From contig NZ_FMAE01000002.1 of NCBI RefSeq assembly GCF_900094575.1, positions 744,001 through 808,000 on the forward strand: a DNA stretch of 64,000 bases. The letters run 5' to 3'. This document shows positions 9,110-17,352 of the stretch, one piece after another (the stretch's first letter is position 1; every line of letters begins with the position of its first letter). This DNA is from Bradyrhizobium yuanmingense (GTDB lineage: Bacteria; Pseudomonadota; Alphaproteobacteria; Rhizobiales; Xanthobacteraceae). Both the position numbers and the translations under genes were made by a program. Under the pieces are notes generated by a model, which was not told the origin of the DNA, made no database searches, and saw only the letters and a program-made list of their open reading frames with translations.

Positions 9110-9230
9110 GGTTCGCTATCGTCTCAAGGGAGCGTCCGGCCCCGGCCATTAGCGGGGAAATCCGTGCAATTCCAGCTGCGACGATAGCCTTTCCCCCGCC
9201 TAACACAATTACCCTTTTATCTGGCAAACC

Positions 9231-9243
9231 TAACATCATGTTA
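9231..9243. promoter_or_regulatory. 13-bp perfect palindrome, candidate LysR operator
   Basis: TAACATCATGTTA is a perfect palindrome that overlaps the lysR stop codon and lies about 120 bp before the aroE-like start. A second CCTAACA occurs exactly 30 bp away (9199 and 9229). LysR proteins usually bind dyads with a T-N11-A core near the promoter they control. Function is inferred from position only. Confidence 0.4.
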
Positions 9244-10179
9244 TTTCCTCCGCCCGCGGGCAGGGGCGGTCTTGCCACTGCCGCGGGAGGGCTCGACCGC
9301 GCGCATCTCGGCGCGCAGGGCCTCGATGAAATACTCGGCATGCAGCGACAGCGGCGTGCCGCGCTTGACTGCGATGTAGGTGTCGAACCGCGTCGGCTCG
9401 GCGATCTTCAGAAGCTCGATGCCGGGATAGCCGCCATGGGCGACGGTGAACTGGTCGATGATGGCGATGCCGAGCCCCGCCTTCACCAGCGCGCAGACGG
9501 TGGTGCCGAAGCGCGCGCGGATCGTGATGTTGTAGTCGAGCCGGTGGCGCGCGAAGATCCCGGCCATGATCCGGCCGTAGGGGTCGTTGGGATCGATGCC
9601 GATCAGCGGATAGCGCGTGATCTCGGCGGCGGAGACCTGCTTGCGGCCGGAGAGCTCGTGGCCGGGCGGCACGATGCAATAGAGCTCGCCCGAGGCGAGC
9701 GGCATGAAGTCGAGCCCGGAATGCTCGAGCCGATAGCTCATCGCCACGCATTCGCCGCGGCCGAGCATCAGGTAGTCGATGGCTTCCTCGAGCTTGAGGA
9801 TGTTGATGTCGATGCCGAGATCGGGATAGCGGCGGCGGACGCGCTCGATCGCACGCGGCACCATCACCTGCGAGATGCTCGGCACCGAGCCGATGCGCAG
9901 CTCCGACAGGCCGCCGCGGCCGATCTTGGAGATGATCTCGGAGAGGTCGTCGACCTTCTTGTAGACGCCGTTGATCTGCTCGAAGATGTTCTCCGCTTCC
10001 GGCGTCGGGAAGTAGCGCCCGTTTTGGCGCTGGAAGAAGCGGATGCCGAGCGAGCGCTCGGTGTATTTGACGAGGCGGCTGATCCCCGGCGCCGAGACGT
10101 TGAGCAGCTTCGCCGCACCGCCGATGGTGCCCGTCACCATCACGGCACGGATCACTTCGACCTGGCGCAGCGTCATCAT
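9241..10179 (-). CDS. LysR-family transcriptional regulator
   Basis: About 312 residues from the tandem ATG at 10179/10176 (MMTLRQVEVIRAVMVTG); a longer frame begins at 10224 but the family start is here. An N-terminal winged helix-turn-helix (GGAAKLLNVSAPGISRLVKYTERSLGIRFFQR) is followed by a LysR effector domain. The C-terminus is rich in basic residues. It is encoded upstream of and in the same direction as the aroE/transporter/quiC genes, so it is the probable activator responding to a hydroaromatic pathway intermediate. Autoregulation is possible through the palindrome at its 3' end only if that drives aroE. Confidence 0.88.
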   Translation of the reverse strand: MMTLRQVEVIRAVMVTGTIGGAAKLLNVSAPGISRLVKYTERSLGIRFFQRQNGRYFPTPEAENIFEQINGVYKKVDDLSEIISKIGRGGLSELRIGSVPSISQVMVPRAIERVRRRYPDLGIDINILKLEEAIDYLMLGRGECVAMSYRLEHSGLDFMPLASGELYCIVPPGHELSGRKQVSAAEITRYPLIGIDPNDPYGRIMAGIFARHRLDYNITIRARFGTTVCALVKAGLGIAIIDQFTVAHGGYPGIELLKIAEPTRFDTYIAVKRGTPLSLHAEYFIEALRAEMRAVEPSRGSGKTAPARGRRK

Positions 10180-10287
10180 GGCCTTGAACTGTCCCTGGCA
10201 TCGACAAGAGATCGCGGCGATCATCTCACGAGAGATGCGCTGTCATCCAGCGGCAAGTGTGCGCCGATGTGGCCGGAGGCTGGCGCT

Positions 10288-10440
10288 TTCCCTCTCCCCT
10301 TGTGGGAGAGGGTGGATCGCCGTAGAGCGGCGAGACGGGTGAGGGGTCTCTCTCCGCGACTTCAAATGGGAGTTGGATTCGCGGAGAGAGACCCCTCATC
10401 CGGCGCTTCGCGCCACCTTCTCCCACAAGGGGAGAAGGGA
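10288..10440. repeat. Intergenic palindromic repeat, family A copy 3
   Basis: The clearest copy of the family. A perfect 19-bp inverted pair at 10341-10359 and 10379-10397 (GAGGGGTCTCTCTCCGCGA and its complement) forms the core, and outer arms with CCCCTTGTGGGAGAGGG and CTTCTCCCACAAGGGG close the element. It occupies most of the 368-bp gap between lysR and the small gene at 10548; no other gene is supported there. Confidence 0.85.
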
Positions 10441-10547
10441 AGCCAAAATTCGCAGTCAGAGTGTTTCGACTAAAACCCGCGCGGTCAGATGGAGAGGCGT
10501 CCTCGTGACGCGATCTGTTGCTCCGGCGTCGTCTTTGCAACGGCGTT

Positions 10548-10724
10548 CTAGCTCGCCGGCCCTTCCGGCGACACGCTCTCGGCCAGCTCCGCGCGCTCGC
10601 TCTGCAGCACCTCGCGCGCAAACTCGATGATCTTCTGCTTGTTCGCCGTTTCGCGGACGGCAAAAAACACGCGGTTCAATTCCAGGCCGAGTACGCTGTT
10701 GAGGGCGATGTCCTCGTCTTCCAT
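10548..10724 (-). CDS. Small conserved-looking protein of unknown function (58 aa)
   Basis: A short ORF with ATG at 10724 and TAG at 10548. The product is acidic and amphipathic: MEDEDIALNSVLGLELNRVF then FAVRETANKQKIIEFAREVL and a Glu/Ser tail, likely mostly helical and without a signal peptide. Codon third positions are mostly G or C as in neighbouring genes. It is divergent from the LuxR gene at 10890. I do not recognise the family. Its fate could be checked by conservation next to bjaR in other bradyrhizobia. Confidence 0.55.
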   Translation of the reverse strand: MEDEDIALNSVLGLELNRVFFAVRETANKQKIIEFAREVLQSERAELAESVSPEGPAS

Positions 10725-10889
10725 CGTTGGCTTCCCGCTTCGGATGTTCTCAGGTGTATCGTGGCGTCAATTCTGCCACAAGTAGTTAAATCCTCAGAGC
10801 GCATGAGCACCGGGAAACTACGGCCACAGCGAATTGAGGCGGTCTGTGAATACGTGCTATACGGAAGCGCGAGGGTCAGGAAACGTACG

Positions 10890-11618
10890 ATGTCCGCCGT
10901 AGACTATGGCCGGGAGGCGCTCGACTTCATCGAAGGCCTGCAGACCTACCGCAAGGTACCAGAGGCCATGAACGCGCTCGAAGCGGCGTTCGGTCGCTTC
11001 GGCTTCGAAACCATCATCGTGACGGGGTTGCCCAATCCCGATCAGCAGTTTGCGCAGATGGTGCTCGCCAAACGCTGGCCTGCGGGATGGTTCAGCCTCT
11101 ACACCGAGAAAAACTACGATCGTTTCGATCCCGTGGTGCGGTTGTGCCGGCAGTCGGTCAATCCGTTCGAGTGGTCGGAAGCGCCCTATGATGCGGAACT
11201 CGAGCCGAATGCGGCCGAGGTGATGAACCGTGCCAGCGAGTTCCGCATGTCGCGCGGCTTCATCGTGCCGATCCACGGGCTCACCGGCTACGAGGCCGCG
11301 GTCTCGCTCGGCGGCGTCCATCTCGACCTCAATGCGCGCAGCAAGCCGGCGCTGCACCTGATGGCGATGTATGGCTTCGACCATATTCGCCGCCTGCTCG
11401 AGCCGATGCCGCATCCGTCGACGCGCCTCACCCCGCGCGAGCGCGAGGTGATCGCCTGGGCTTCGCAGGGGAAGTCGGCCTGGGAAATCGGCGAGATCCT
11501 GCACATCACCCAGCGCACCGCCGAAGAGCATCTTGCAACTGCTGCGCGCAAGCTCGGCGCGGTCAACCGTACGCATGCGGTCGCGCTGGCGATTCGGAAC
11601 AAGATCATCAATCCTTAA
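10890..11618 (+). CDS. bjaR: LuxR-family quorum-sensing regulator, BjaR-like
   Basis: 242 residues from the ATG at 10890 (MSAVDYGREALDF); in-frame upstream codons exist (10803) but look non-coding. Residues 20-160 form an autoinducer-binding domain containing the family W-Y-x-x-x-x-W region (RWPAGWFSLYTEKNYDRFDPV), and residues 170-240 a LuxR HTH (LTPREREVIAWASQGKSAWEIGEILH). It is followed by the acyl-homoserine-lactone synthase gene in the same orientation. In B. diazoefficiens the equivalent pair responds to isovaleryl-homoserine lactone; the ligand here is inferred. Confidence 0.88.
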   Translation: MSAVDYGREALDFIEGLQTYRKVPEAMNALEAAFGRFGFETIIVTGLPNPDQQFAQMVLAKRWPAGWFSLYTEKNYDRFDPVVRLCRQSVNPFEWSEAPYDAELEPNAAEVMNRASEFRMSRGFIVPIHGLTGYEAAVSLGGVHLDLNARSKPALHLMAMYGFDHIRRLLEPMPHPSTRLTPREREVIAWASQGKSAWEIGEILHITQRTAEEHLATAARKLGAVNRTHAVALAIRNKIINP

Positions 11619-11628
11619 GCCGCCTTAC

Positions 11629-11642
11629 TGGGAAATTTCCCA
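11629..11642. promoter_or_regulatory. Perfect 14-bp palindrome, candidate lux box for bjaI
   Basis: TGGGAAATTTCCCA sits 10 bp after the bjaR stop and 59 bp before the bjaI start, the position expected for a LuxR-type activator. One mismatch outside, the symmetry resumes with A at 11627 and T at 11644. Binding by the BjaR-like protein is an inference from location and symmetry. Confidence 0.65.
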
Positions 11643-11701
11643 ATACCGAAGCTGCGTCTTTTCGCAGAATCTCCCCCCATTGAGGATGAATGGGGGTTTT
11701 C

Positions 11702-12361
11702 ATGATTCACGCAGTTTCCGCGGTAAATCGTCACCTTTATGAAGACGTAATCGAGCAGCATTTCCGGCTGCGTCACGACATCTTCGTCGAGGAGCGGCGC
11801 TGGGAGACGCTGCGCAGGCCGGATGGCCGTGAGATCGATTCCTACGACGACGAGGACACCGTCTACCTGCTGGCGCTGGAAGGCCGCCGCGTCGTGGGCG
11901 GTCATCGGCTCTATCCGACCACCAAGCCCTCGATGATGAGTGAGGTGTTTCCGCATCTGGCGGCGGTTCGCGGCTGGCCCGCCGATCCGCTAGTGTGGGA
12001 ATGGTCGCGCTACTTCGTCGTGCGCGATCGCCGCGACGGCGCGCTCAACCTGCAACTGATGGCTGCGGTGCAGGAGTTCTGCCTCGACCAGGGAATCGCG
12101 CAGGTCAGCGCGATCATGGAGACCTGGTGGCTGCCGCGCTTCCACGAAGCCGGCTTCGTCGTGACGCCGCTCGGCCTACCGGCTCTGGTCGAGAACGCAT
12201 GGACCATGGCGGCGACCATCGACATTCGTCGGGAGACGCTCGATGCCCTGCATCATCGGATCGGCACGGCTTCGGTCGTGCAGCAGGACGGCCCTCGTCT
12301 CGATGCCATCGCCCGTGCCAACCTCTGCGGTCATGTTGCCGCGCAACGAAAGAGCGCCTGA
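11702..12361 (+). CDS. bjaI: Acyl-homoserine-lactone synthase, BjaI-like
   Basis: 219 residues from the ATG at 11702, preceded by a GGGGG run at about the right spacing; an ATG at 11690 would remove it. LuxI-family invariant residues are visible: R22/F27/W34 region (RLRHDIFVEERRW), D45 to D48 (DSYDDED), and the E-x-S-R motif (VWEWSRYFVV). The gene is one of the branch (BjaI/BraI/RpaI) that uses acyl- or aryl-CoA instead of acyl-ACP. Product is therefore likely an isovaleryl- or aryl-homoserine lactone; which one cannot be read from sequence. Expression is probably driven from the palindrome just upstream. Confidence 0.87.
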   Translation: MIHAVSAVNRHLYEDVIEQHFRLRHDIFVEERRWETLRRPDGREIDSYDDEDTVYLLALEGRRVVGGHRLYPTTKPSMMSEVFPHLAAVRGWPADPLVWEWSRYFVVRDRRDGALNLQLMAAVQEFCLDQGIAQVSAIMETWWLPRFHEAGFVVTPLGLPALVENAWTMAATIDIRRETLDALHHRIGTASVVQQDGPRLDAIARANLCGHVAAQRKSA

Positions 12362-12362
12362 G

Positions 12363-12581
12363 ATGTCGAACGTGATGCGGGACAGCCAGATCATGGCGCA
12401 AATGAAAGACGAGGATCTCGGCTACATGTCCGACATGGCGCTCGAACTGGCGCAAATGGCGGAGGACACCGGATTGACGACGCTCGCTTATCTGTTTCGG
12501 ATGGCGGCCCTGGAGGCGTCGACGGCCAACAGCGTTCTCGCCGAGCCGGACGAGCTCCCCCGGCAGATGACGTCGCACTAG
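12363..12581 (+). CDS. Small protein downstream of bjaI (72 aa), unknown function
   Basis: ATG at 12363, one base after the bjaI stop, so co-translation is likely. The product (MSNVMRDSQIMAQMKDEDLG...) is acidic and predicted helical, with no signal peptide or Cys. I do not recognise a domain. Tight coupling to the autoinducer synthase suggests a role in or co-regulation with quorum sensing. Confidence 0.7.
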   Translation: MSNVMRDSQIMAQMKDEDLGYMSDMALELAQMAEDTGLTTLAYLFRMAALEASTANSVLAEPDELPRQMTSH

Positions 12582-12612
12582 ACGCAGCCCTGCTCGATTT
12601 TACGACGATCGT

Positions 12613-12641
12613 ACCCTCTCACCGCCAGCCGGTGAGAGGGT
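12613..12641. terminator. Strong hairpin after the bjaI unit
   Basis: An 11-bp perfect stem ACCCTCTCACC/GGTGAGAGGGT around a 7-nt loop, 32 bp after the last stop codon of the bjaRI unit. No T-run follows on the plus strand, so termination efficiency is uncertain; it may protect the 3' end instead. Confidence 0.45.
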
Positions 12642-12726
12642 GATGCCGTTTCGCTGCGGCAGGTTGCCTCATGCCGCGCGGCAGCTTTTTTGCATTGCGG
12701 GGCGCGTCCCGGCCGCAGGTGCCGAG

Positions 12727-12744
12727 ATGCAACAAAGTGCATGT
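12727..12744. promoter_or_regulatory. Proposed BoxR-type operator upstream of the second Liv-type transporter
   Basis: ATGCAACAAAGTGCATGT contains TGCA-N6-TGCA and matches 16 of 18 positions of the site upstream of boxC (26521-26538) and 14 of 18 of the site between boxR and the ligase gene (23937-23954). It lies 141 bp before the permease start. The rest of the 12582-12884 gap holds a hairpin and no supported ORF. Confidence 0.5.
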
Positions 12745-12884
12745 TTGATGTCGAATCGCTCTTGCCTTGGAACGATACTGCCATTACCCATTTTTCGGCC
12801 TTGAAGAGGCAGGGGGAGCTCTTTCACTGATGGCGACAGTGTTCGAACATCGGCGCGAGTCTGTATGCGCCTGAAAGAGTCCTG

Positions 12885-13802
12885 ATGCTGCTCGTCGTCG
12901 AACAATTCTTGAATGGGTTGCAGTTCGGTCTGCTGCTGTTCCTGCTCGCCGCGGGCCTGACGCTGGTGTTCGGGATCATGGATCTCGTCAACCTCGCGCA
13001 CGGCTCGCTCTATATGATGGGCGCCTATTTCGCCGCCACCTTCGCGGCCTGGACCGGCAGCTTCCTGCTCGGCGCGCTGATGGCGTTGGGCGCGACGCTC
13101 GTGCTCGGCATCGTGCTGGAGGTGAGCGCGCTGCGGCATCTCTATGGCCGCGACCATCTCGACCACGTGCTCGCGACCTTCGGCCTGATCCTGTTCTTCA
13201 ACGAAGCCGTGCGGCTGATCTGGGGCCCGGCGGGCCTGGCGCTGCCGCTGCCGGCCTGGCTCACCGTGCCGGTGCCGATCCTGCCCGGCATTCACTATCC
13301 CGCCTATCGCCTCGCCATCATTGGGGTAGCGCTGCTGGTCGCGCTGCTGCTCTATCTCGGCGTGATGCGCACCCGCATCGGCATGCTGATCCGGGCCGGC
13401 GCATCCAACCGCGAGATGATCGGCGCGCTCGGCATCAACATCAAGCTGCTCTACACGCTGGTGTTCGGCCTGGGCGCCGCACTCGCGGGCCTTGCCGGGC
13501 TGATGCAGGCGCCGATCCTGACCGTGCAGATCGGCATGGGCGAGAACATCCTGATCCTCGCTTTCGTCATCATCGTGATCGGCGGCATCGGTTCGATCCG
13601 CGGCGCTTTCCTCGCTGCGATCTTCGTCGGCATGATCGACACGCTCGGCCGCGCCTTCCTTCCGAACCTGCTCCGCCAGGTGCTGAGCGGCGCCGCCGCA
13701 TCCACCGCCGCGCCCGCGCTGTCCTCCATGCTGATCTATCTGCTGATGGCGATCGTGCTGGTGGTGCGGCCGGAGGGGCTGTTTCCGGCCAACCGTCGAT
13801 GA
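12885..13802 (+). CDS. LivH-type ABC transporter permease (second system)
   Basis: 305 residues with about eight membrane segments; the FGIMDLVNLAHGSLYMMGAY segment is the LivH hallmark. It starts a four-gene run of two permeases and two ATPases with overlapping ends. No periplasmic binding protein is encoded beside it. A box-type operator candidate upstream suggests benzoate or another aromatic acid as cargo (inference). Confidence 0.9.
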   Translation: MLLVVEQFLNGLQFGLLLFLLAAGLTLVFGIMDLVNLAHGSLYMMGAYFAATFAAWTGSFLLGALMALGATLVLGIVLEVSALRHLYGRDHLDHVLATFGLILFFNEAVRLIWGPAGLALPLPAWLTVPVPILPGIHYPAYRLAIIGVALLVALLLYLGVMRTRIGMLIRAGASNREMIGALGINIKLLYTLVFGLGAALAGLAGLMQAPILTVQIGMGENILILAFVIIVIGGIGSIRGAFLAAIFVGMIDTLGRAFLPNLLRQVLSGAAASTAAPALSSMLIYLLMAIVLVVRPEGLFPANRR

Positions 13803-14743
13803 AGAGTTTGAGCGTGAGCAAGGCCGTCACGGCCCTGATGCTGGCGGGCCTCGTGCTGCTGCCGCTCTACTCGCATCTGACTGGCAACATCTTCATCCTG
13901 ACGCTGTTCACCCGCATCATCATCCTGGCGCTGGCGGCTGCGAGCCTCAACCTCATCATGGGATTTGCGGGCCTGATGAGCTTTGGCCATGCCGCGTATC
14001 TCGGCATCGGCGGCTATGCCGTCGGCATGCTCGCGCAGGAAGGCGTTGGGTCCGGCTTCATCCAGTTTCCGGTCGCGATTGCGGCGTCGGGGATCTATGC
14101 GCTGGTGATCGGCGCGCTGTCGCTGCGCACCCGTGGCGTCTACTTCATCATGATCACGCTGGCCTTCGCCCAGATGGCCTACTATGTCGCCTCGGGCCTG
14201 GCTCGTTACGGCGGCGACGACGGCCTGACCATCTACACGCGCAGCGACTTCTCGGGCCTGATCGATCTCGGCAACCGCACGCAGTTCTATTATCTCTGCC
14301 TCGCCTGCCTTTTCGGCGTCATGCTCCTGATATGGCGCATCGTCAACTCGCGCTTCGGTCTTGTCGTGCAGGGCCTGCGTTCCAACGAGCAGCGCATGCA
14401 GGCCATCGGCTTCCCGGCCAAGCGTTACCAACTGGTCTGCTTCGTCATATCAGGCACGATGTGCGGCCTTGCCGGCGCGCTGCTCGCCAACAACACCGAT
14501 TTCGTAAGCCCGGCCGTGATGTACTGGACCCGTTCCGGCGACCTCATGGTGATGGTGATCCTGGGCGGCATGGGCACGCTGTTCGGCCCGGTCATGGGTG
14601 CGGTGGTGTTCCTGCTGCTGGAAGAACTGCTGTCGCAGATCACCGAATATTGGGCGCTGATCCTGGGCCCGCTGCTGCTGCTCATCGTCCTGTTCGGCCG
14701 CGGCGGCATCATGGGCGCACTCGGGAGGGCTGGCCGTGGCTGA
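13799..14743 (+). CDS. LivM-type ABC transporter permease (second system)
   Basis: 314 residues; starts in the ATGA overlap with the LivH-type gene. The motif AAASLNLIMGFAGLMSFGHAAYLG and the LRTRGVYFIMITLAFAQM stretch are typical of LivM. It forms the inner-membrane channel with the preceding product. The 3' end overlaps the following ATPase gene by 8 bp. Confidence 0.9.
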   Translation: MKSLSVSKAVTALMLAGLVLLPLYSHLTGNIFILTLFTRIIILALAAASLNLIMGFAGLMSFGHAAYLGIGGYAVGMLAQEGVGSGFIQFPVAIAASGIYALVIGALSLRTRGVYFIMITLAFAQMAYYVASGLARYGGDDGLTIYTRSDFSGLIDLGNRTQFYYLCLACLFGVMLLIWRIVNSRFGLVVQGLRSNEQRMQAIGFPAKRYQLVCFVISGTMCGLAGALLANNTDFVSPAVMYWTRSGDLMVMVILGGMGTLFGPVMGAVVFLLLEELLSQITEYWALILGPLLLLIVLFGRGGIMGALGRAGRG

Positions 14744-15503
14744 ACCCTTGCTCCGCGTCGAAAAGCTGGTGCGCCGCTTCGGCGGCATCGTCGCCACCGA
14801 CAACGTCTCGCTCGACGTCGCATCCGGCGAGCTGCACGCCATCATCGGCCCGAACGGCGCCGGCAAGACCACGCTGATTAGCCAGCTCACCGGGCATCTC
14901 GAACCGCATTCCGGCAGCGTCTCGCTGGCGGGGCGCGACATCACCTATCTGCCGGCCTATCGCCGCTGCGCGTTGGGCCTGGCGCGTTCGTTCCAGATCA
15001 CCTCGCTGCTGCTCGACTTCACCGCCGCGGACAATGTCGCGCTGGCGGCGCAGGCGCATGCCGGCACCTCGTTCCGATTCTTCGCCAATGCGCGGAAAGA
15101 GAAGGGTCTGCGCGATGCCGCCCAGGCGGCGCTCGATCGCGTCGGCCTCGGCCATCGCGCCGATATCGTGGTCTCCAGGCTCAGCCACGGCGAACGCCGC
15201 GAGCTGGAGCTCGCAGTCGCGCTCGCAAGTAAGCCGAAGCTGTTGCTACTCGACGAGCCGATGGCCGGCCTCGGCGTGACCGAATCCCAGCGCATGGTGA
15301 AGCTGCTCCAGGAGCTGCGGAAAGAGGTCTCGATCGTGCTGGTCGAGCACGACATGCCGGCGGTGTTCGCGCTGGCCGACCGCATCACGGTGCTGGTCTA
15401 TGGCCGCGTCATCGCCTCCGGCGACCCGGCCGCGATCCGGGCCAATGAGGACGTCAAGCGCGCCTATCTCGGCGATCAGCATGTGGTGACGCATCATGGC
15501 TGA
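14736..15503 (+). CDS. LivG-type ABC transporter ATP-binding protein (second system)
   Basis: 255 residues from a GTG start at 14736 inside the end of the LivM-type gene. Walker A GPNGAGKTT (38-46), signature LSHGE (149-153), Walker B LLDEPMAG (171-178). It powers the second importer together with the next gene, which it overlaps by 8 bp. Complete and apparently functional. Confidence 0.9.
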   Translation: MAEPLLRVEKLVRRFGGIVATDNVSLDVASGELHAIIGPNGAGKTTLISQLTGHLEPHSGSVSLAGRDITYLPAYRRCALGLARSFQITSLLLDFTAADNVALAAQAHAGTSFRFFANARKEKGLRDAAQAALDRVGLGHRADIVVSRLSHGERRELELAVALASKPKLLLLDEPMAGLGVTESQRMVKLLQELRKEVSIVLVEHDMPAVFALADRITVLVYGRVIASGDPAAIRANEDVKRAYLGDQHVVTHHG

Positions 15504-16209
15504 CACGCTGCTCGAGGTCGACGGCATCGAGACCTGCTACGGCCTGTCCCAGGTGCTGTTCGGCCTGTCGCTGTCGATCAAGCCGGGCGAGATGGTCTCG
15601 CTGATGGGCCGCAACGGCATGGGCAAGACCACCACCATCCGCTCCATCATGGGCCTGACGCCGGCGCGCGCGGGCACCATTCGCTTCGCGGGCGCGGAGG
15701 TGCGGCAGCTTCCGTCCTACCGGATTGCGAAACTCGGTGTTGGTCTCGTGCCCGAGGGCCGGCAGATCTTTCCGAACCTCACCGTGCGCGAAAACCTGGT
15801 CGCGGCCGCGGCGGATCGCTTCAACAGCGATAATCCCTGGACGCTCGCCGCGATCTACGTGATGTTTCCGCGCCTCGCCGAACGCGCGTCCAACATGGGC
15901 AACCAGCTTTCCGGTGGCGAGCAGCAGATGCTCGCGATCGGCCGCGCGCTGATGACGAATCCAAAGCTCCTGATCCTGGACGAGGCGACCGAAGGCCTCG
16001 CGCCGCTGATCCGGCAGGAGATCTGGAATTGCCTGTCGCTACTCAAGAGCCGCGGACAGTCGATCCTGGTCGTCGACAAGAACGTCGACCATCTCGCCCG
16101 CATCTGCGATCGCCACTACATCATCGAGCGCGGCAAGACGGTGTGGAGCGGCACCTCCGACGAGCTGATGGCCGCGCCGGACCTGCAGCACAAATATCTG
16201 GGAATTTAA
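15496..16209 (+). CDS. LivF-type ABC transporter ATP-binding protein (second system)
   Basis: 237 residues. Walker A GRNGMGKTT (38-46), signature LSGGEQ (138-143) and Walker B ILDEATEG (160-167) are intact. Last gene of the four-gene transporter run. The lack of a binding-protein gene before or after it means the receptor is encoded elsewhere or has been lost from this locus. Confidence 0.9.
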   Translation: MADTLLEVDGIETCYGLSQVLFGLSLSIKPGEMVSLMGRNGMGKTTTIRSIMGLTPARAGTIRFAGAEVRQLPSYRIAKLGVGLVPEGRQIFPNLTVRENLVAAAADRFNSDNPWTLAAIYVMFPRLAERASNMGNQLSGGEQQMLAIGRALMTNPKLLILDEATEGLAPLIRQEIWNCLSLLKSRGQSILVVDKNVDHLARICDRHYIIERGKTVWSGTSDELMAAPDLQHKYLGI

Positions 16210-16336
16210 ACGCGTTCGTCGCCTTCGCCGCGGCAATGCGAGCTACTCTTCGAGCAAATCCAAATTCGAAATCCTCCAAACAGCGCGCTGAGCTCTTGAG
16301 CGTGCCGCCGTCAGCCGTCAAAGAAGACGCGGCGTT

Positions 16337-17209
16337 GTGGATTCGATGCGGGACTTTTACGAGCAAATTGTCGGGTTGCCTGAGGACGACGTCGGTTCCG
16401 CACAGCGAGGGGCAGCCCAATGGCTGGATTATCCGGGCTGCGTGGTCGTCCAAGGTGAGTTCCGAGCCGACGCCGAGGGGCCTGCAATCGCAGCGCCGGG
16501 CTTGTTCATCTCGGTGGCGTTCGATCAAGCCGGTGCTGGCCCCGGCACTCTGACGCGCTCGATCGGCGAGAGGCGGATGGGGGTGATCGCGGTGCGCGAG
16601 TCCCTCGCCGTGAAGCGCTCAATGCGGTGCGCCATCGGCCTTGCGTTGCCCGGAGCATCCATCGATCAGCTCGGACTCGGCGCCGCGTTTCGGGCGCTGT
16701 TCAAGGACGAAGGATCTGGCGCGGTCGTCCTCTCGCTGGCCGCATCAGCGCGCGTGCGGGCCGTCGCGGCGGAAATGTTCTCGCCGCCGGTCGCCGGAAA
16801 CGCGGCGCGATTGCTGATGTCGGCGCATGCCGCCGAGATCGTCGTCCATGCCTTGTTCGGCGAGTGCAGCCGGATCGCGGTCGATCCGGCAACAGACCTC
16901 CAGCGCATGCGCCTGCAATCGGTCAAGGAGCGGATGGATGCCGACCTCGGCTATCCCTGGAGCATCGACGAGCTGGCGCGGAACGCAGGCCTGAGCCGGC
17001 GATCTTTCAATCAGAAATTCCAGATCGCCTATGGCGAGAGCGCCATCGACTATCTGAGGGCGCGCCGGCTCGATACTGCACGAGCCCTTCTGATTCACCA
17101 GCGCCTGTCGGTCACCGAGGCGGCCTATCGGGTCGGCTATACCCATCCGGCGAACTTCGCGACGGCCTTTCGCAGGCGCTTCGGTCATTCGCCCAGTCGC
17201 TGCGAGTAA
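16337..17209 (+). CDS. AraC-family transcriptional regulator
   Basis: 290 residues from a GTG at 16337 (ATG alternative at 16346). An N-terminal effector-like domain precedes two C-terminal helix-turn-helices: SIDELARNAGLSRRSFNQKF and LSVTEAAYRVGYTHPANFATAFRRRFGHSP. It lies 143 bp upstream of a siderophore receptor gene in the same direction, the classic arrangement of siderophore-responsive activators such as PchR. Cognate siderophore unknown. Confidence 0.85.
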   Translation: MDSMRDFYEQIVGLPEDDVGSAQRGAAQWLDYPGCVVVQGEFRADAEGPAIAAPGLFISVAFDQAGAGPGTLTRSIGERRMGVIAVRESLAVKRSMRCAIGLALPGASIDQLGLGAAFRALFKDEGSGAVVLSLAASARVRAVAAEMFSPPVAGNAARLLMSAHAAEIVVHALFGECSRIAVDPATDLQRMRLQSVKERMDADLGYPWSIDELARNAGLSRRSFNQKFQIAYGESAIDYLRARRLDTARALLIHQRLSVTEAAYRVGYTHPANFATAFRRRFGHSPSRCE

Positions 17210-17352
17210 CGGCAGCAGGCGATGCGCCGCCTCACGCCTCAGTCTTGAAAGCCTCCACGTGGACTCAAAGGCGATTTGCGCAGTCGCAAAGGCGTCGTGC
17301 GTCTCGATCTGATTACTCCCGGGTGGTCCAAAGACGGAGCTTGGGGAAGACA

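Noticed and set aside
16627..17352. N-terminal extension of the TonB receptor open frame
   Set aside because: It overlaps the AraC gene in another frame, has no receptor homology, and a signal peptide with ribosome-binding site begins at 17353.
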